Assembly: GCF_013488205.1 (NCBI RefSeq) | Contig: NZ_CP040908.1 | Location: forward strand, 2,482,001 to 2,546,000 | DNA: 64,000 nt | Direction: 5' to 3' | From: Empedobacter falsenii | GTDB lineage: Bacteria > Bacteroidota > Bacteroidia > Flavobacteriales > Weeksellaceae | Part shown: positions 45,461 through 53,491 of the stretch, piece by piece | How the letters are laid out: every line of letters starts with the position of its first letter | How positions within the stretch are numbered: position 1 is the first letter of the stretch | Notes under the pieces: generated by a model | The model's database searches: none | Told to the model about the DNA's origin: nothing | What the model saw: the letters and a program-made list of their open reading frames with translations, nothing else | Made by a program: the position numbers and the translations under genes

Positions 45461-46702
45461 ATGATTGAAAATACAGATGTTTTAATCATCGGTGCAGGAC
45501 CTTCGGGATCGGTTGCAGCAGCCTATTTAAGAGAAAAAAACATTAAAGTTATTGTTTTAGAAAAAACTCAATTTCCGAGAATTGTTGTAGGTGAAAGTTT
45601 AATCCCTCGCTCTATGGATCATTTCGAAGAAGCTGGATTGTTACCATATTTAGAGAAACAAAATTTCGAAGTAAAACCTGGTGCGAGATTTATTCGAGGT
45701 GAACAGATTTGTATTTTCGATTTCAGTAAAAAATTTGGTAAAGGAAAAGATTGGACTTGGCAAGTTCCACGCGCTGATTTTGACATGACTTTAGCTGATG
45801 CAATTATAGACAAAGGTGCTGATTTACGTTTTAATGAAGAGGTAATTAATGTTCAATTTGAAGGAAAAAACTCGATTACAACTGTTAAAAAACAAAATGG
45901 AGAAACTTATCAAATCAATGCAAAATTTTTAATTGATGCGAGTGGATATGGTCGTGTTTTACCACGATTATTAAATATTGATAGCCCATCAAAACTAAAT
46001 CCTCATTCAGCAATTTTCACGCATATTGATGATGTTCGTCGCCCTAAAGGTCGAGAGGGAACGCAGATTTCATTTGATATTATCGAAACAAAAGTTTGGT
46101 TGTGGGTAATTCCTTTTTCGAATGGAAAAACAAGTGTCGGAATCGTTGGCCCAACAGATTATATTAATCAATTATCAACCAATCAAGATACAACGGAAGC
46201 TTTGCAAAATGCAATTCAAAAATCCGATTTTTACGTCAATCGCTTTGGTAATTTACCATTTGAATTTAATCCAATTTGGTTAAAAAATTATTCTGCTGCG
46301 GTAACTAAAATGTTTGGCGATGGTTATGTTTTAACAGGAAATAGTACCGAGTTTTTAGATCCTGTTTTCTCTTCTGGCGTTTGTTTCGCAACAGAAAGTG
46401 GTTTGAAAGCTGCGAAACTTGCTATTAAAGAAATAAATGGTGAAAAAGTTGATTGGCAAACCGATTACGAAGATTATATGAAAGAAGGAATCGATGTTTT
46501 TACCACTTATGTACAAGAATGGTATACCGGAAATTTGCAAGAATTATTTTTCCATCAACCTGAAAATCCTGATGTCAAAGAAAAAATTTGTGCTGTTTTA
46601 GCAGGATATGTTTGGAACAAAGAAAATCCATTTGTTAAAAAACATTATAGCGTCATCCGGAATATGGCGCATCTGATTCGAATGGTTAAAGAAACAGAAT
46701 AA
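45461..46702 (+). CDS. FAD-dependent halogenase-like oxidoreductase
   Basis: A flavoprotein of 413 residues with the FAD motif IIGAGPSGSVAAAYL, then VGESLIPRSM. Halogenase hallmarks are visible: WLWVIP at 213-218 (WxWxIP), a Lys in FEVKPGARF at residue 72, and LDPVFSSGV later. Flexirubins of some Flavobacteria are chlorinated, so this gene could chlorinate the aryl group. Non-halogenating relatives also exist. It is divergent from the ammonia-lyase, with only 88 nt between. Confidence 0.8.
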   Translation: MIENTDVLIIGAGPSGSVAAAYLREKNIKVIVLEKTQFPRIVVGESLIPRSMDHFEEAGLLPYLEKQNFEVKPGARFIRGEQICIFDFSKKFGKGKDWTWQVPRADFDMTLADAIIDKGADLRFNEEVINVQFEGKNSITTVKKQNGETYQINAKFLIDASGYGRVLPRLLNIDSPSKLNPHSAIFTHIDDVRRPKGREGTQISFDIIETKVWLWVIPFSNGKTSVGIVGPTDYINQLSTNQDTTEALQNAIQKSDFYVNRFGNLPFEFNPIWLKNYSAAVTKMFGDGYVLTGNSTEFLDPVFSSGVCFATESGLKAAKLAIKEINGEKVDWQTDYEDYMKEGIDVFTTYVQEWYTGNLQELFFHQPENPDVKEKICAVLAGYVWNKENPFVKKHYSVIRNMAHLIRMVKETE

Positions 46703-46705
46703 ATG

Positions 46706-46732
46706 AAAAGTCAACAATATGTTGGCTTTTTT
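46706..46732 (+). terminator. Terminator after the halogenase-like gene
   Basis: AAAAGTCAACA and TGTTGGCTTTTTT form a stem ending in a T run. Confidence 0.7.
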
Positions 46733-46763
46733 GTTTTTAATTCAGATAGATTCTCTATTTTTG
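46731..46763 (+). promoter_or_regulatory. Promoter of the cupin-like gene
   Basis: TTG (46731), 22 nt, then TATTTTTG (46756-46763). The gene starts 24 nt later. Confidence 0.45.
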
Positions 46764-46786
46764 AGTAATCCAATACTTTAAAACGT

Positions 46787-47653
46787 ATGCAATTTCAAGC
46801 TATTGATACAGTTGAATCAATTTCGAAAGAAGATTTTATCAAAAATTATCTCAAAAAAAGAAAACCTTTGTTATTGAAAGGTTATGCGAAGAATTGGAAG
46901 GATTTTGACAAATGGAATCTCGATTATATCAAAGAAAAAGCTGGAGAACAAATTGTGCCTTTATATGACAGCAAACCTGCTGATGCTAACAAAAGCTCGG
47001 ATACTCCTGCAACGCATATGAAGTTTAATGAGTATGTGGATTTAATCAAAAAAGAGCCCTCTGATTTAAGAATTTTCTTTTTTATTATCAAAGATAAAAT
47101 TCCCGAATTACTCAAAAATTTTACTTACCCTGATCTTGGTTTAAAGTATTTTGAGCGTTTACCTACTCTTTTTTTTGGAGGAAGTGAAGCAAAAGTTTTG
47201 ATGCATTATGATGTAGATATGACCGATTTTATTCATTTTCAATTTCAAGGAGATAAACAAATTTTATTGTTTGATCCAAAACAATCCAAAGCTTTATATA
47301 AAGTACCACTTTCGGTACATACCATTTACGAAATCGATTATGATCATCCCGATTACGAAAAATTCCCTGCTTTAAAACACGCAAAAGGTTTTGATTTTGT
47401 CATGAATCACGGTGATGCGCTATTTATCCCGCGTGGTTATTGGCATTATAATCGCTATTTAGAAGCAGGATTCTCAATGTCTTTACGTGCTTTTCCTAAT
47501 GAGTTTTTCCAAGTAATGAATACAGTTTATCATGTTTTTATTATGCGTTACACCGATAAATTAATGCGTAAACTATTTCAAGGAAAATGGATTAACTTCA
47601 AAGAAAAATGGGCGATAAAGAAAAGTCATAAGTATTATGGGATAGAGAAATAA
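46787..47653 (+). CDS. Cupin/JmjC-like Fe(II)/2-oxoglutarate oxygenase family protein
   Basis: A 288-residue protein of the cupin_8 type. The metal-binding HxD is in LMHYDVDMTDFIHFQF, and the late His in RGYWHYNRYLEAG. The N-terminal block KRKPLLLKGYAKNW is typical of the family. Such proteins hydroxylate proteins or small molecules. It follows the halogenase-like gene with its own promoter, so it may modify the pigment or be unrelated. Confidence 0.83.
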   Translation: MQFQAIDTVESISKEDFIKNYLKKRKPLLLKGYAKNWKDFDKWNLDYIKEKAGEQIVPLYDSKPADANKSSDTPATHMKFNEYVDLIKKEPSDLRIFFFIIKDKIPELLKNFTYPDLGLKYFERLPTLFFGGSEAKVLMHYDVDMTDFIHFQFQGDKQILLFDPKQSKALYKVPLSVHTIYEIDYDHPDYEKFPALKHAKGFDFVMNHGDALFIPRGYWHYNRYLEAGFSMSLRAFPNEFFQVMNTVYHVFIMRYTDKLMRKLFQGKWINFKEKWAIKKSHKYYGIEK

Positions 47654-47679
47654 GATTTTTAAAAAATTATTAAAATAAA

Positions 47680-47710
47680 AAAATCCGTTCGATAATCGAA
47701 CGGATTTTAT
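47680..47710. terminator. Bidirectional terminator
   Basis: AAAATCCGTTCGAT and ATCGAACGGATTTT form a strong stem between the convergent cupin-like and rplS genes. Confidence 0.8.
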
Positions 47711-47732
47711 ATTTTTCCTAAAAAAGCAGTTT

Positions 47733-48083
47733 TTAGTAAGCAGCGTCTTTGATACGAGCTTTTTTACCACGTAATGCTCTGAAGTAGAAGATACGAGCTC
47801 TACGAACTTTACCTTTTTTGTTTACTTCAATTTTTTGTAACGCTGGCATGTTAACTGGGAAGATACGCTCTACACCAACATCTCCAGACATTTTACGGAT
47901 TGTGAAAGTTTCTGTAGTTCCTTGTCCTCTTCTTTGGATAACAACCCCTTTAAAGAACTGAACACGAGTTTTTCCACCCTCTGTAATTTCTTGATAAACT
48001 GTAATAGTATCACCTGCTGCGAAAGCTGGGAACTCTTTATTAGCTACGTATTTCTCTTGTACGTATTTTACTAAATTTTCCAT
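47733..48083 (-). CDS. rplS: 50S ribosomal protein L19
   Basis: A 116-residue ribosomal protein near the 30S-50S interface. It has FAAGDTITVYQEITEGGKTRVQFFKGVVIQ-like blocks and VGVERIFPVNMPALQKIEV with a basic end (RRARIFYFRALRGKKARIKD). The length and motifs match L19. The gene is monocistronic with its own promoter. Confidence 0.97.
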   Translation of the reverse strand: MENLVKYVQEKYVANKEFPAFAAGDTITVYQEITEGGKTRVQFFKGVVIQRRGQGTTETFTIRKMSGDVGVERIFPVNMPALQKIEVNKKGKVRRARIFYFRALRGKKARIKDAAY

Positions 48084-48153
48084 TATTATAATTTCAATTT
48101 ATTAGAATTGAGCAACTTAAACGTCTTTCGTCAGAGGTTGAACAATGTGGGTG

Positions 48154-48183
48154 CAAAATTAATCAAAAATCTTGATTATACAA
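48154..48183 (-). promoter_or_regulatory. Promoter of rplS
   Basis: The minus strand reads TTG, 19 nt, then TAATTTTG, a full Bacteroidota-type promoter. The leader would be about 65 nt. A TCAATT/AATTGA hairpin lies just before the start, possibly a translational control site. Confidence 0.6.
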
Positions 48184-48198
48184 ATGATTCTCTTTCTT

Positions 48199-49002
48199 TT
48201 ATGAATGAATTTTTACTAATTCATTTTCAAAAGTTTTATTTTCTAATTTAGCAATGATTGATTTCATCGCTAAAAGTCGAGCAGCTTTTTTATCATCTGT
48301 CACAATTTCTAGCCAAGACGAACTTTCTGTTCCTGTTTGTTGAAACATTTTATCGATATAATTGGTATAAATGTCCCATAACTCTTGTGCCTTTTGATCC
48401 AATGCTCCTAATTTCCACTGTTTCATTTCGTCATCTTTTCGCTCTTGTAATCGTTCTGCTTGTTCTTCCTTCGAAATTGAAAGAAAAATTTTAATCAGAA
48501 TAATTCCATCATCTTGCAAAAGCTTCTCTACTTCTACAACTTGTTTCATGAATTTTGAATGTTGATCTTCTGTACAAAATCCAAAAACTGGCTCGACAAC
48601 CGCTCTATTGTACCAAGAACGATCAAAAAAAACGATTTCTCCTGCATTTGGTAATTCTTTAAAATATCGTTGAAAATACCATTGTCCTTGTTCTATTTCG
48701 GTCGGCTTTGGTAATGCTTCAACACGATATTTTTTTGGATTTAGAAATTCTGTTATTCTCGAAATTGTTCCTCCTTTTCCAGCCGCATCTCGACCTTCGA
48801 AAATAATTAATACACGTTTATTCTCCTGAATAACTTTAGATTGTATTTCTAACAATTTTTCTTGAAGTTCCTTCAGTTCTTTCTCATAAGCAAGTTGTTC
48901 TTTGAACTTCTTTTCTTTTATAATATCATGTTTAACCAAAAAATCAATGATTTCTTGCTTATTATTTATTTTTTCTAAATCGTTTAAATCAAATTCGGCC
49001 AT
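48199..49002 (-). CDS. ppk2: Polyphosphate kinase 2 family protein (third of three)
   Basis: A 267-residue PPK2 with Walker A FEGRDAAGKGGTI (near residue 68), lid residues in EQGQWYFQRYFKELP and Walker B FFDRSWYNRAVVEPV. PPK2 enzymes use polyphosphate to phosphorylate nucleotides such as ADP or GDP. It lies 17 nt after the second copy. All three seem complete. Confidence 0.9.
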   Translation of the reverse strand: MAEFDLNDLEKINNKQEIIDFLVKHDIIKEKKFKEQLAYEKELKELQEKLLEIQSKVIQENKRVLIIFEGRDAAGKGGTISRITEFLNPKKYRVEALPKPTEIEQGQWYFQRYFKELPNAGEIVFFDRSWYNRAVVEPVFGFCTEDQHSKFMKQVVEVEKLLQDDGIILIKIFLSISKEEQAERLQERKDDEMKQWKLGALDQKAQELWDIYTNYIDKMFQQTGTESSSWLEIVTDDKKAARLLAMKSIIAKLENKTFENELVKIHS

Positions 49003-49019
49003 AATTATAGATTTGATGA

Positions 49020-49838
49020 TTAATTTTCTTCTTCTAAGTTTTGATGTTTCAAAATACGTTTATTTTTATCTTCATAAGGTATTTTAGACAAAATATATTC
49101 CATCGATTCTACTCTAGCTTTGTACTTTTTGTTGGCATCAATGATTTTCCAAGGAGCAACATCTGTATTTGTTTTCTCAAACATTACATCTTTATAAGCG
49201 GAATAAACATCAAATAAATCTTGCGCTTTTTGATCAACAGAACTATACTTCCATCGTTTGGTTGGTGAATTTACAATATCTGCAAAACGTTTTGCTTGTT
49301 GTTCTTTTGTAATCGAAAAATAAATTTTAATCAAATATATTGCTGAATTAATCCACATTTTTTCGACATCATTCACTTCGTTCATAAACGTTTCGTATTC
49401 GTCATTAGAACAAAAACCATTAACAGGTTCTACAACAGCACGATTATACCAAGAACGATCAAAAAAGACTATTTCTCCTTCACGAGGAAGTTGACGAACA
49501 TAACGTTGAAAATACCATTGTCCACGTTCTACTTCATTAGGCTTTGGAAGTGCTATAATTCTATGCTCACGAGGGTTTAAATGTTCTACAATTCGACGAA
49601 TTGCGCCACCTTTTCCAGCTGCATCTCGGCCTTCAAAAACAATCACTACTTTCCGTTTATTTTCGGCTACCCAAGTTTGTAATTTTATCAATTCTTCTTG
49701 TAATTGCTCTATCCTATTTTCATATTTTACAGTACGCAAGGCTTTCGCAAAATTCAATTTCCCATGATCAGATTGCAAAAGTCCAACAAGACCTTTTTTT
49801 GTTTCGATTAATTTTAAATCTTTCGGTTTTAACTCCAT
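49020..49838 (-). CDS. ppk2: Polyphosphate kinase 2 family protein (second of three)
   Basis: A 272-residue PPK2 with Walker A FEGRDAAGKGGAIRR, ERGQWYFQRYVRQLP and FFDRSWYNRAVVEPV. The C-terminus is KRWKYSSVDQKAQDL, like its neighbours. It is separated from the first copy by 17 nt, so the three are one operon. Confidence 0.9.
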   Translation of the reverse strand: MELKPKDLKLIETKKGLVGLLQSDHGKLNFAKALRTVKYENRIEQLQEELIKLQTWVAENKRKVVIVFEGRDAAGKGGAIRRIVEHLNPREHRIIALPKPNEVERGQWYFQRYVRQLPREGEIVFFDRSWYNRAVVEPVNGFCSNDEYETFMNEVNDVEKMWINSAIYLIKIYFSITKEQQAKRFADIVNSPTKRWKYSSVDQKAQDLFDVYSAYKDVMFEKTNTDVAPWKIIDANKKYKARVESMEYILSKIPYEDKNKRILKHQNLEEEN

Positions 49839-49855
49839 TTTCTTACTATCTAAAA

Positions 49856-50707
49856 TTAATGATTTAGTTCTTTTACCATTCGATAATAACGCTCAATCAC
49901 ATTTGGATCCACCATCAAATTTACTTCAGCATCCTCTTTTCCTTTATAATTAAACAAAGAAAGCACATAACGAATAGCTTCTAATCTTGCAGTATTTTTA
50001 TCATTTGCATTGACAATAATCCAAGGCGAAAAAGAGTTGTGCGTACGCGTAAACATTTGATTGATATAATGCGAAAATTCGTCCCAAAGTTCCTGTCCTT
50101 TAGCATCAACTGGACTATATTTCCATTTTTTAAGCGGATTATTTAACCTCGAATCAAAACGTGCTTGCTGCTCCTCTTTCGTCACAGAAAACCACAATTT
50201 GATAATATATGTCCCTGATTCGTACAACATATGTTCAAATTCCGAAACTTGCACCATAAATTGCTCATATTGTTGCTCTGTACAAAACCCCATAACTGGC
50301 TCTACAACCGCCCTGTTGTACCAACTTCTATCAAAAAAAACAATTTCCCCAGCATTTGGTAATTCTTTGATATAACGATTGAAGTACCATTGATTTTGCT
50401 CGACTTCTGTAGGTTTATTCAATGCAACAACACGCATAGAACGCGGATTAAGATGCTCGCGAAAACGGCGAATTGTTCCTCCTTTTCCTGAAGCATCTCG
50501 CCCTTCGAAAATGATTGCAACTTTTTTCTTTTCTGTCGAAATCCAATTTTGAAGATTTACTAATTCTGATTGCAGTTTTAGTAACTCATTTTCGTATTCA
50601 AACTTCTTTATCACATTTTTATAGAGAGGATTTTCTTCTTGATTTTCAACTAAAAAATGCATTAGTTCTTCGGTTGTTGTAAAATCTAAAATCTTACTTT
50701 TTTTCAT
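49856..50707 (-). CDS. ppk2: Polyphosphate kinase 2 family protein (first of three)
   Basis: A 283-residue PPK2 with Walker A FEGRDASGKGGTIRR, QNQWYFNRYIKELP and FFDRSWYNRAVVEPV. The copies differ mainly in the N-terminal helix and the lid (EVEQNQW versus ERGQW), so substrate preference may differ. It is the first gene of the triplet. Confidence 0.9.
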   Translation of the reverse strand: MKKSKILDFTTTEELMHFLVENQEENPLYKNVIKKFEYENELLKLQSELVNLQNWISTEKKKVAIIFEGRDASGKGGTIRRFREHLNPRSMRVVALNKPTEVEQNQWYFNRYIKELPNAGEIVFFDRSWYNRAVVEPVMGFCTEQQYEQFMVQVSEFEHMLYESGTYIIKLWFSVTKEEQQARFDSRLNNPLKKWKYSPVDAKGQELWDEFSHYINQMFTRTHNSFSPWIIVNANDKNTARLEAIRYVLSLFNYKGKEDAEVNLMVDPNVIERYYRMVKELNH

Positions 50708-50832
50708 AAATATTTATAGATTGTAAAATCTTTTTTAAGGTAAAAATTTTACAGAACATAAAAGTGAAGATTATGATAAATCTTTCTTTTAAAATCATAA
50801 ATTTTATCATATTCAACCTCAATCAATTTGGT

Positions 50833-50840
50833 TAAATTTG
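50833..50840 (+). promoter_or_regulatory. Promoter -7 box for the small Cys protein gene
   Basis: TAAATTTG matches TAnnTTTG; transcription would begin about 10 nt before the TTG start at 50857. Confidence 0.4.
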
Positions 50841-50856
50841 TCAATAAATTAGTTTT

Positions 50857-51222
50857 TTGCGCATACTATTTTTCATATCACTCATATTTTCTATCGCATT
50901 TCGTCCTTTAATGCCGATGATAGATTATGTTTTGAATTATAAAGAAATCGCAAATAAACTTTGTGAAAATCGAGAAAAACCTGAATTACTTTGTAATGGT
51001 TTTTGCTATTTGAAAGATGAAATTTCGAAAAGTGAAAAGAATCAGTCAGAAAATCATTTTGTCAAAAATTCGGTCAAAATTTTAGATGCGATTGTTCCTC
51101 AAAAACAAATTATTTCTCCAAAAAAATATTTTACGCAAAAAAATAAATTATCAACTGATTATTATCTAGATATTAATTCTGATTATATTATTCGTTTAGT
51201 TTTTCATCCGCCAATTGTTTAG
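50857..51222 (+). CDS. Small membrane-anchored Cys-rich protein (121 aa), unknown
   Basis: It probably starts at a TTG, since only this start gives the N-terminal helix ILFFISLIFSIAF. A Cys motif follows: LCENREKPELLCNGFCYLKDE, with three Cys spaced as in small Bacteroidota proteins near copper genes. The rest is polar and ends in a hydrophobic tail (IIRLVFHPPIV). It precedes the YHS/SCO pair, so a metal role is possible but not shown. Confidence 0.6.
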   Translation: MRILFFISLIFSIAFRPLMPMIDYVLNYKEIANKLCENREKPELLCNGFCYLKDEISKSEKNQSENHFVKNSVKILDAIVPQKQIISPKKYFTQKNKLSTDYYLDINSDYIIRLVFHPPIV

Positions 51223-51252
51223 TTTTTATTTCTAGATTTCGATGAAAAAAAC

Positions 51253-51354
51253 CGTCAATTCGAATAAAATTCATCTTAATTCTCGATACAATTTTTAGAA
51301 ATACTTGTACTTAGTTTATCGAAGTAATATTTCTAAAAATCACTCGAATTGACG
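51253..51354. repeat. Nested palindromic element (about 100 bp)
   Basis: The ends CGTCAATTCGA and TCGAATTGACG are inverted, and an inner pair ATTTTTAGAAAT/ATTTCTAAAAAT is also inverted. The whole folds into a branched hairpin. It is typical of dispersed palindromic repeats and holds no gene. Confidence 0.6.
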
Positions 51355-51391
51355 AATTTTAATTTAATTAAAAACAAATAAACAATTTAAA

Positions 51392-51688
51392 ATGAAAAAC
51401 TTAAAAAATATATTCACTTTAATCGTAGTAGGGTTTGCATTATTTTCTTGTAACAAAGAGCAACCAAAACAAGAGAATTTTGAAGTAAAACATGTTTCTC
51501 ACGAAGAAATGAAAGCAGCAACTAAATTGGATGTTGCGGTTGTGAACGAAGTTGATCCAATTTGCGGAATGAAAACTGCGGAACATTTGAGTGATACAGC
51601 TAATTACCAAGGAAAAACGTATGGTTTTTGTTCGACAATGTGCAAAGAAGAATTTCTAAAAAATCCAGAAAAACATATTCATGAATAA
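51392..51688 (+). CDS. YHS-domain lipoprotein
   Basis: Lipobox FSC (Cys20) in LIVVGFALFSCNKEQ is followed by a short linker and a YHS domain: DPICGMKTAEHLSDTANYQG, then KTYGFCSTMCKEEFLKNPEK. The three Cys may bind copper or another metal. It overlaps the SCO gene by 8 nt, so the two form a small operon for copper supply. Confidence 0.85.
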   Translation: MKNLKNIFTLIVVGFALFSCNKEQPKQENFEVKHVSHEEMKAATKLDVAVVNEVDPICGMKTAEHLSDTANYQGKTYGFCSTMCKEEFLKNPEKHIHE

Positions 51689-52337
51689 ACAATTAATAGC
51701 CGTTATTGTTATTATTTTAGGCGTTATTGGAACTGTTTTTTGGTTAAAAAATAAGCCAAAAGACGAACTTTACACCGTAATGAAAGTTCCAGAATTTTCG
51801 ATGACGAATCAAAATAATCAAACGATTACAAATCGTGATATGTTAGGAAAAGTGTACGTTGTAGAATTTTTCTTTACAAGTTGTCCAACGATTTGTCCTG
51901 TGATGAGCCATAATTTACGTTCGATAGAAGATGAAATAAATGATGCAAACCTTGGTTTTATTTCGGTTACGATTGATCCAAAACGAGATACACCTGCTCG
52001 ATTGTTAGAATATGCAAAACAAATTGGTGTAAAATCTCCGAATTGGCATTATTTAACTTCGAATCGAGAAAATATTGAACAACTTTCGGATAAATTCAAT
52101 ATTTATGTTGGAAAAGATGAAACAACTGCCGAAGGTCTAAATCATAGTGGAAAACTTGCATTGGTTGATAAACAAGGAAATATCAGAAGTCGATATGATA
52201 AAATGGGTGTTCCAATGTTGTTTTATTCGGGACTGAATTATAAAGACCCTGAAGGAAAAGAACCTTCTCTTGGTGGAAAATACCATCCTGAAATAGAATT
52301 TTTAAAAGAAGATATTAAAAAACTTCTTGCAGAATAA
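51681..52337 (+). CDS. SCO-family copper chaperone
   Basis: An N-terminal anchor (LIAVIVIILGVIGTVFWL) is followed by a thioredoxin-like SCO domain. The metal-binding CxxxC is in FTSCPTICPVMS (near residue 72), the Asp in IDPKRDTP, and the His in LNHSGKLALVD. SCO proteins deliver copper to the CuA site of cytochrome oxidase. It overlaps the YHS lipoprotein gene. Confidence 0.9.
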   Translation: MNKQLIAVIVIILGVIGTVFWLKNKPKDELYTVMKVPEFSMTNQNNQTITNRDMLGKVYVVEFFFTSCPTICPVMSHNLRSIEDEINDANLGFISVTIDPKRDTPARLLEYAKQIGVKSPNWHYLTSNRENIEQLSDKFNIYVGKDETTAEGLNHSGKLALVDKQGNIRSRYDKMGVPMLFYSGLNYKDPEGKEPSLGGKYHPEIEFLKEDIKKLLAE

Positions 52338-52342
52338 AATTT

Positions 52343-52372
52343 AAAACCCTCCTAAAATGGAGGGTTTTGTTT
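52343..52372. terminator. Bidirectional terminator
   Basis: AAAACCCTCC and GGAGGGTTTT form a compact stem with T runs, between the SCO and MdaB genes, which converge. Confidence 0.75.
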
Positions 52373-52385
52373 TAATTATAATTTT

Positions 52386-53000
52386 CTAAATCACAGCAAA
52401 CTCATCCTCTATTTCAGCTTTCAAAAATGATTTGTATTCATTTTGATAAGCTTCAATCCGCTCTAGCGTTGCATTTTTCTCGATATCATGAAAGTGGAAA
52501 CTATTCAATCTTGTCATTCCTGTAAATTCATTCATTTTATGAAATCCAAATAAAACACCTTCATCAACAGATTTTTGCTCAAAAAATTCACCTTCTAACG
52601 TAAAAGCTTCTTCTGGCGCGTTCCAAGTACTTGTTACCATATATTTTTTTCCGTGCATCAATCCACCTTTTCCGTAATTAATTGCAGGATTTTTTCGTGA
52701 ACGGCCATCACTTGCGTACATTCCATTATTGTGTCCTGCTGTAAAAACATCATCTATGTAAAACTTTAATCGAAAAGGAACTTGAAACCACCAAATTGGC
52801 ACATGATAAATAATCAAATCTGCCCATTTAAAATTCTCAACTTCTTCTTTTGGGTCAAATTCATCATTAATATCTGTTATTCGAATATTTAATCCTAAAT
52901 CTTTTAAAACTTCTTTTGACCAAGTTGTAATAGAATGATTTAGCTTTCCGCCTGAATGTGCATATTTAAGACCGCCGTTTATGATAAAAACATTTTTCAT
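52386..53000 (-). CDS. NAD(P)H quinone oxidoreductase (MdaB-like)
   Basis: A flavodoxin-fold enzyme of about 204 residues: FIINGGLKYAHSGGKLNHS at the start, YHVPIWWFQVPFRLKFYID, a long insert with GMYASDGRSRKNP, and STWNAPEEAFTLEGEFF. MdaB reduces quinones by two electrons, limiting redox cycling. I prefer the start at MKNVFII (53000) to 53036. A LysR regulator nearby and transcribed in the opposite direction may control it. Confidence 0.88.
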   Translation of the reverse strand: MKNVFIINGGLKYAHSGGKLNHSITTWSKEVLKDLGLNIRITDINDEFDPKEEVENFKWADLIIYHVPIWWFQVPFRLKFYIDDVFTAGHNNGMYASDGRSRKNPAINYGKGGLMHGKKYMVTSTWNAPEEAFTLEGEFFEQKSVDEGVLFGFHKMNEFTGMTRLNSFHFHDIEKNATLERIEAYQNEYKSFLKAEIEDEFAVI

Positions 53001-53066
53001 TGTATTTTCTTTTTTGATAAGACAAAATTCCGACAAGTTTTTCTATTATTAAAATAACTCAAATTA

Positions 53067-53074
53067 TATATTTG
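53067..53074 (+). promoter_or_regulatory. Promoter -7 box for the ParB-like/LysR operon
   Basis: TATATTTG fits TAnnTTTG and sits about 20 nt before the ATG at 53093. The intergenic stretch also serves the divergent mdaB-like gene. Confidence 0.4.
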
Positions 53075-53092
53075 TATCATAATTATTATAGA

Positions 53093-53479
53093 ATGAGAAA
53101 ACAATATCATTTTAGAACAATTGATAACAAATTATATGCGTGGGATGTAGACAATCTAATTTCTCTAACAAAGGAATTAGAAATCGAAAATATTGATTTG
53201 ACTAAAATAAAAGAGTTTGAAGAAACCTATTGGTATAATGAAGAAGGAGATTCTCCGACATGTCGTTCTATCACACAACATATAAAATTGGTTAATGATT
53301 CAGACTTAAATTATCCAATAATTATTTGTCCTGATGGAAAATTGATGGACGGAATGCATCGTATTGTAAAAGCAAATTTATTGGAGTTGAAAACGATAAA
53401 AGCGTATCGACTTTCGACCTTACCAAAACCCGATTATATTGATGTAAATCCTGAGGATTTACCTTATGACGAAAATTAA
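53093..53479 (+). CDS. ParB-like nuclease-domain protein (small)
   Basis: A 128-residue protein with the ParB/Srx-type block PIIICPDGKLMDGMHRIVKANLL-like near residue 88 (DGxHR). This fold is found in nucleotide-binding or DNA-binding proteins. I start at MRKQYHF; the longer form from 53072 overlaps the -7 box. It is followed by the LysR gene 12 nt later, so it is in one operon. Confidence 0.7.
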   Translation: MRKQYHFRTIDNKLYAWDVDNLISLTKELEIENIDLTKIKEFEETYWYNEEGDSPTCRSITQHIKLVNDSDLNYPIIICPDGKLMDGMHRIVKANLLELKTIKAYRLSTLPKPDYIDVNPEDLPYDEN

Positions 53480-53491
53480 AATTTAGAAATT

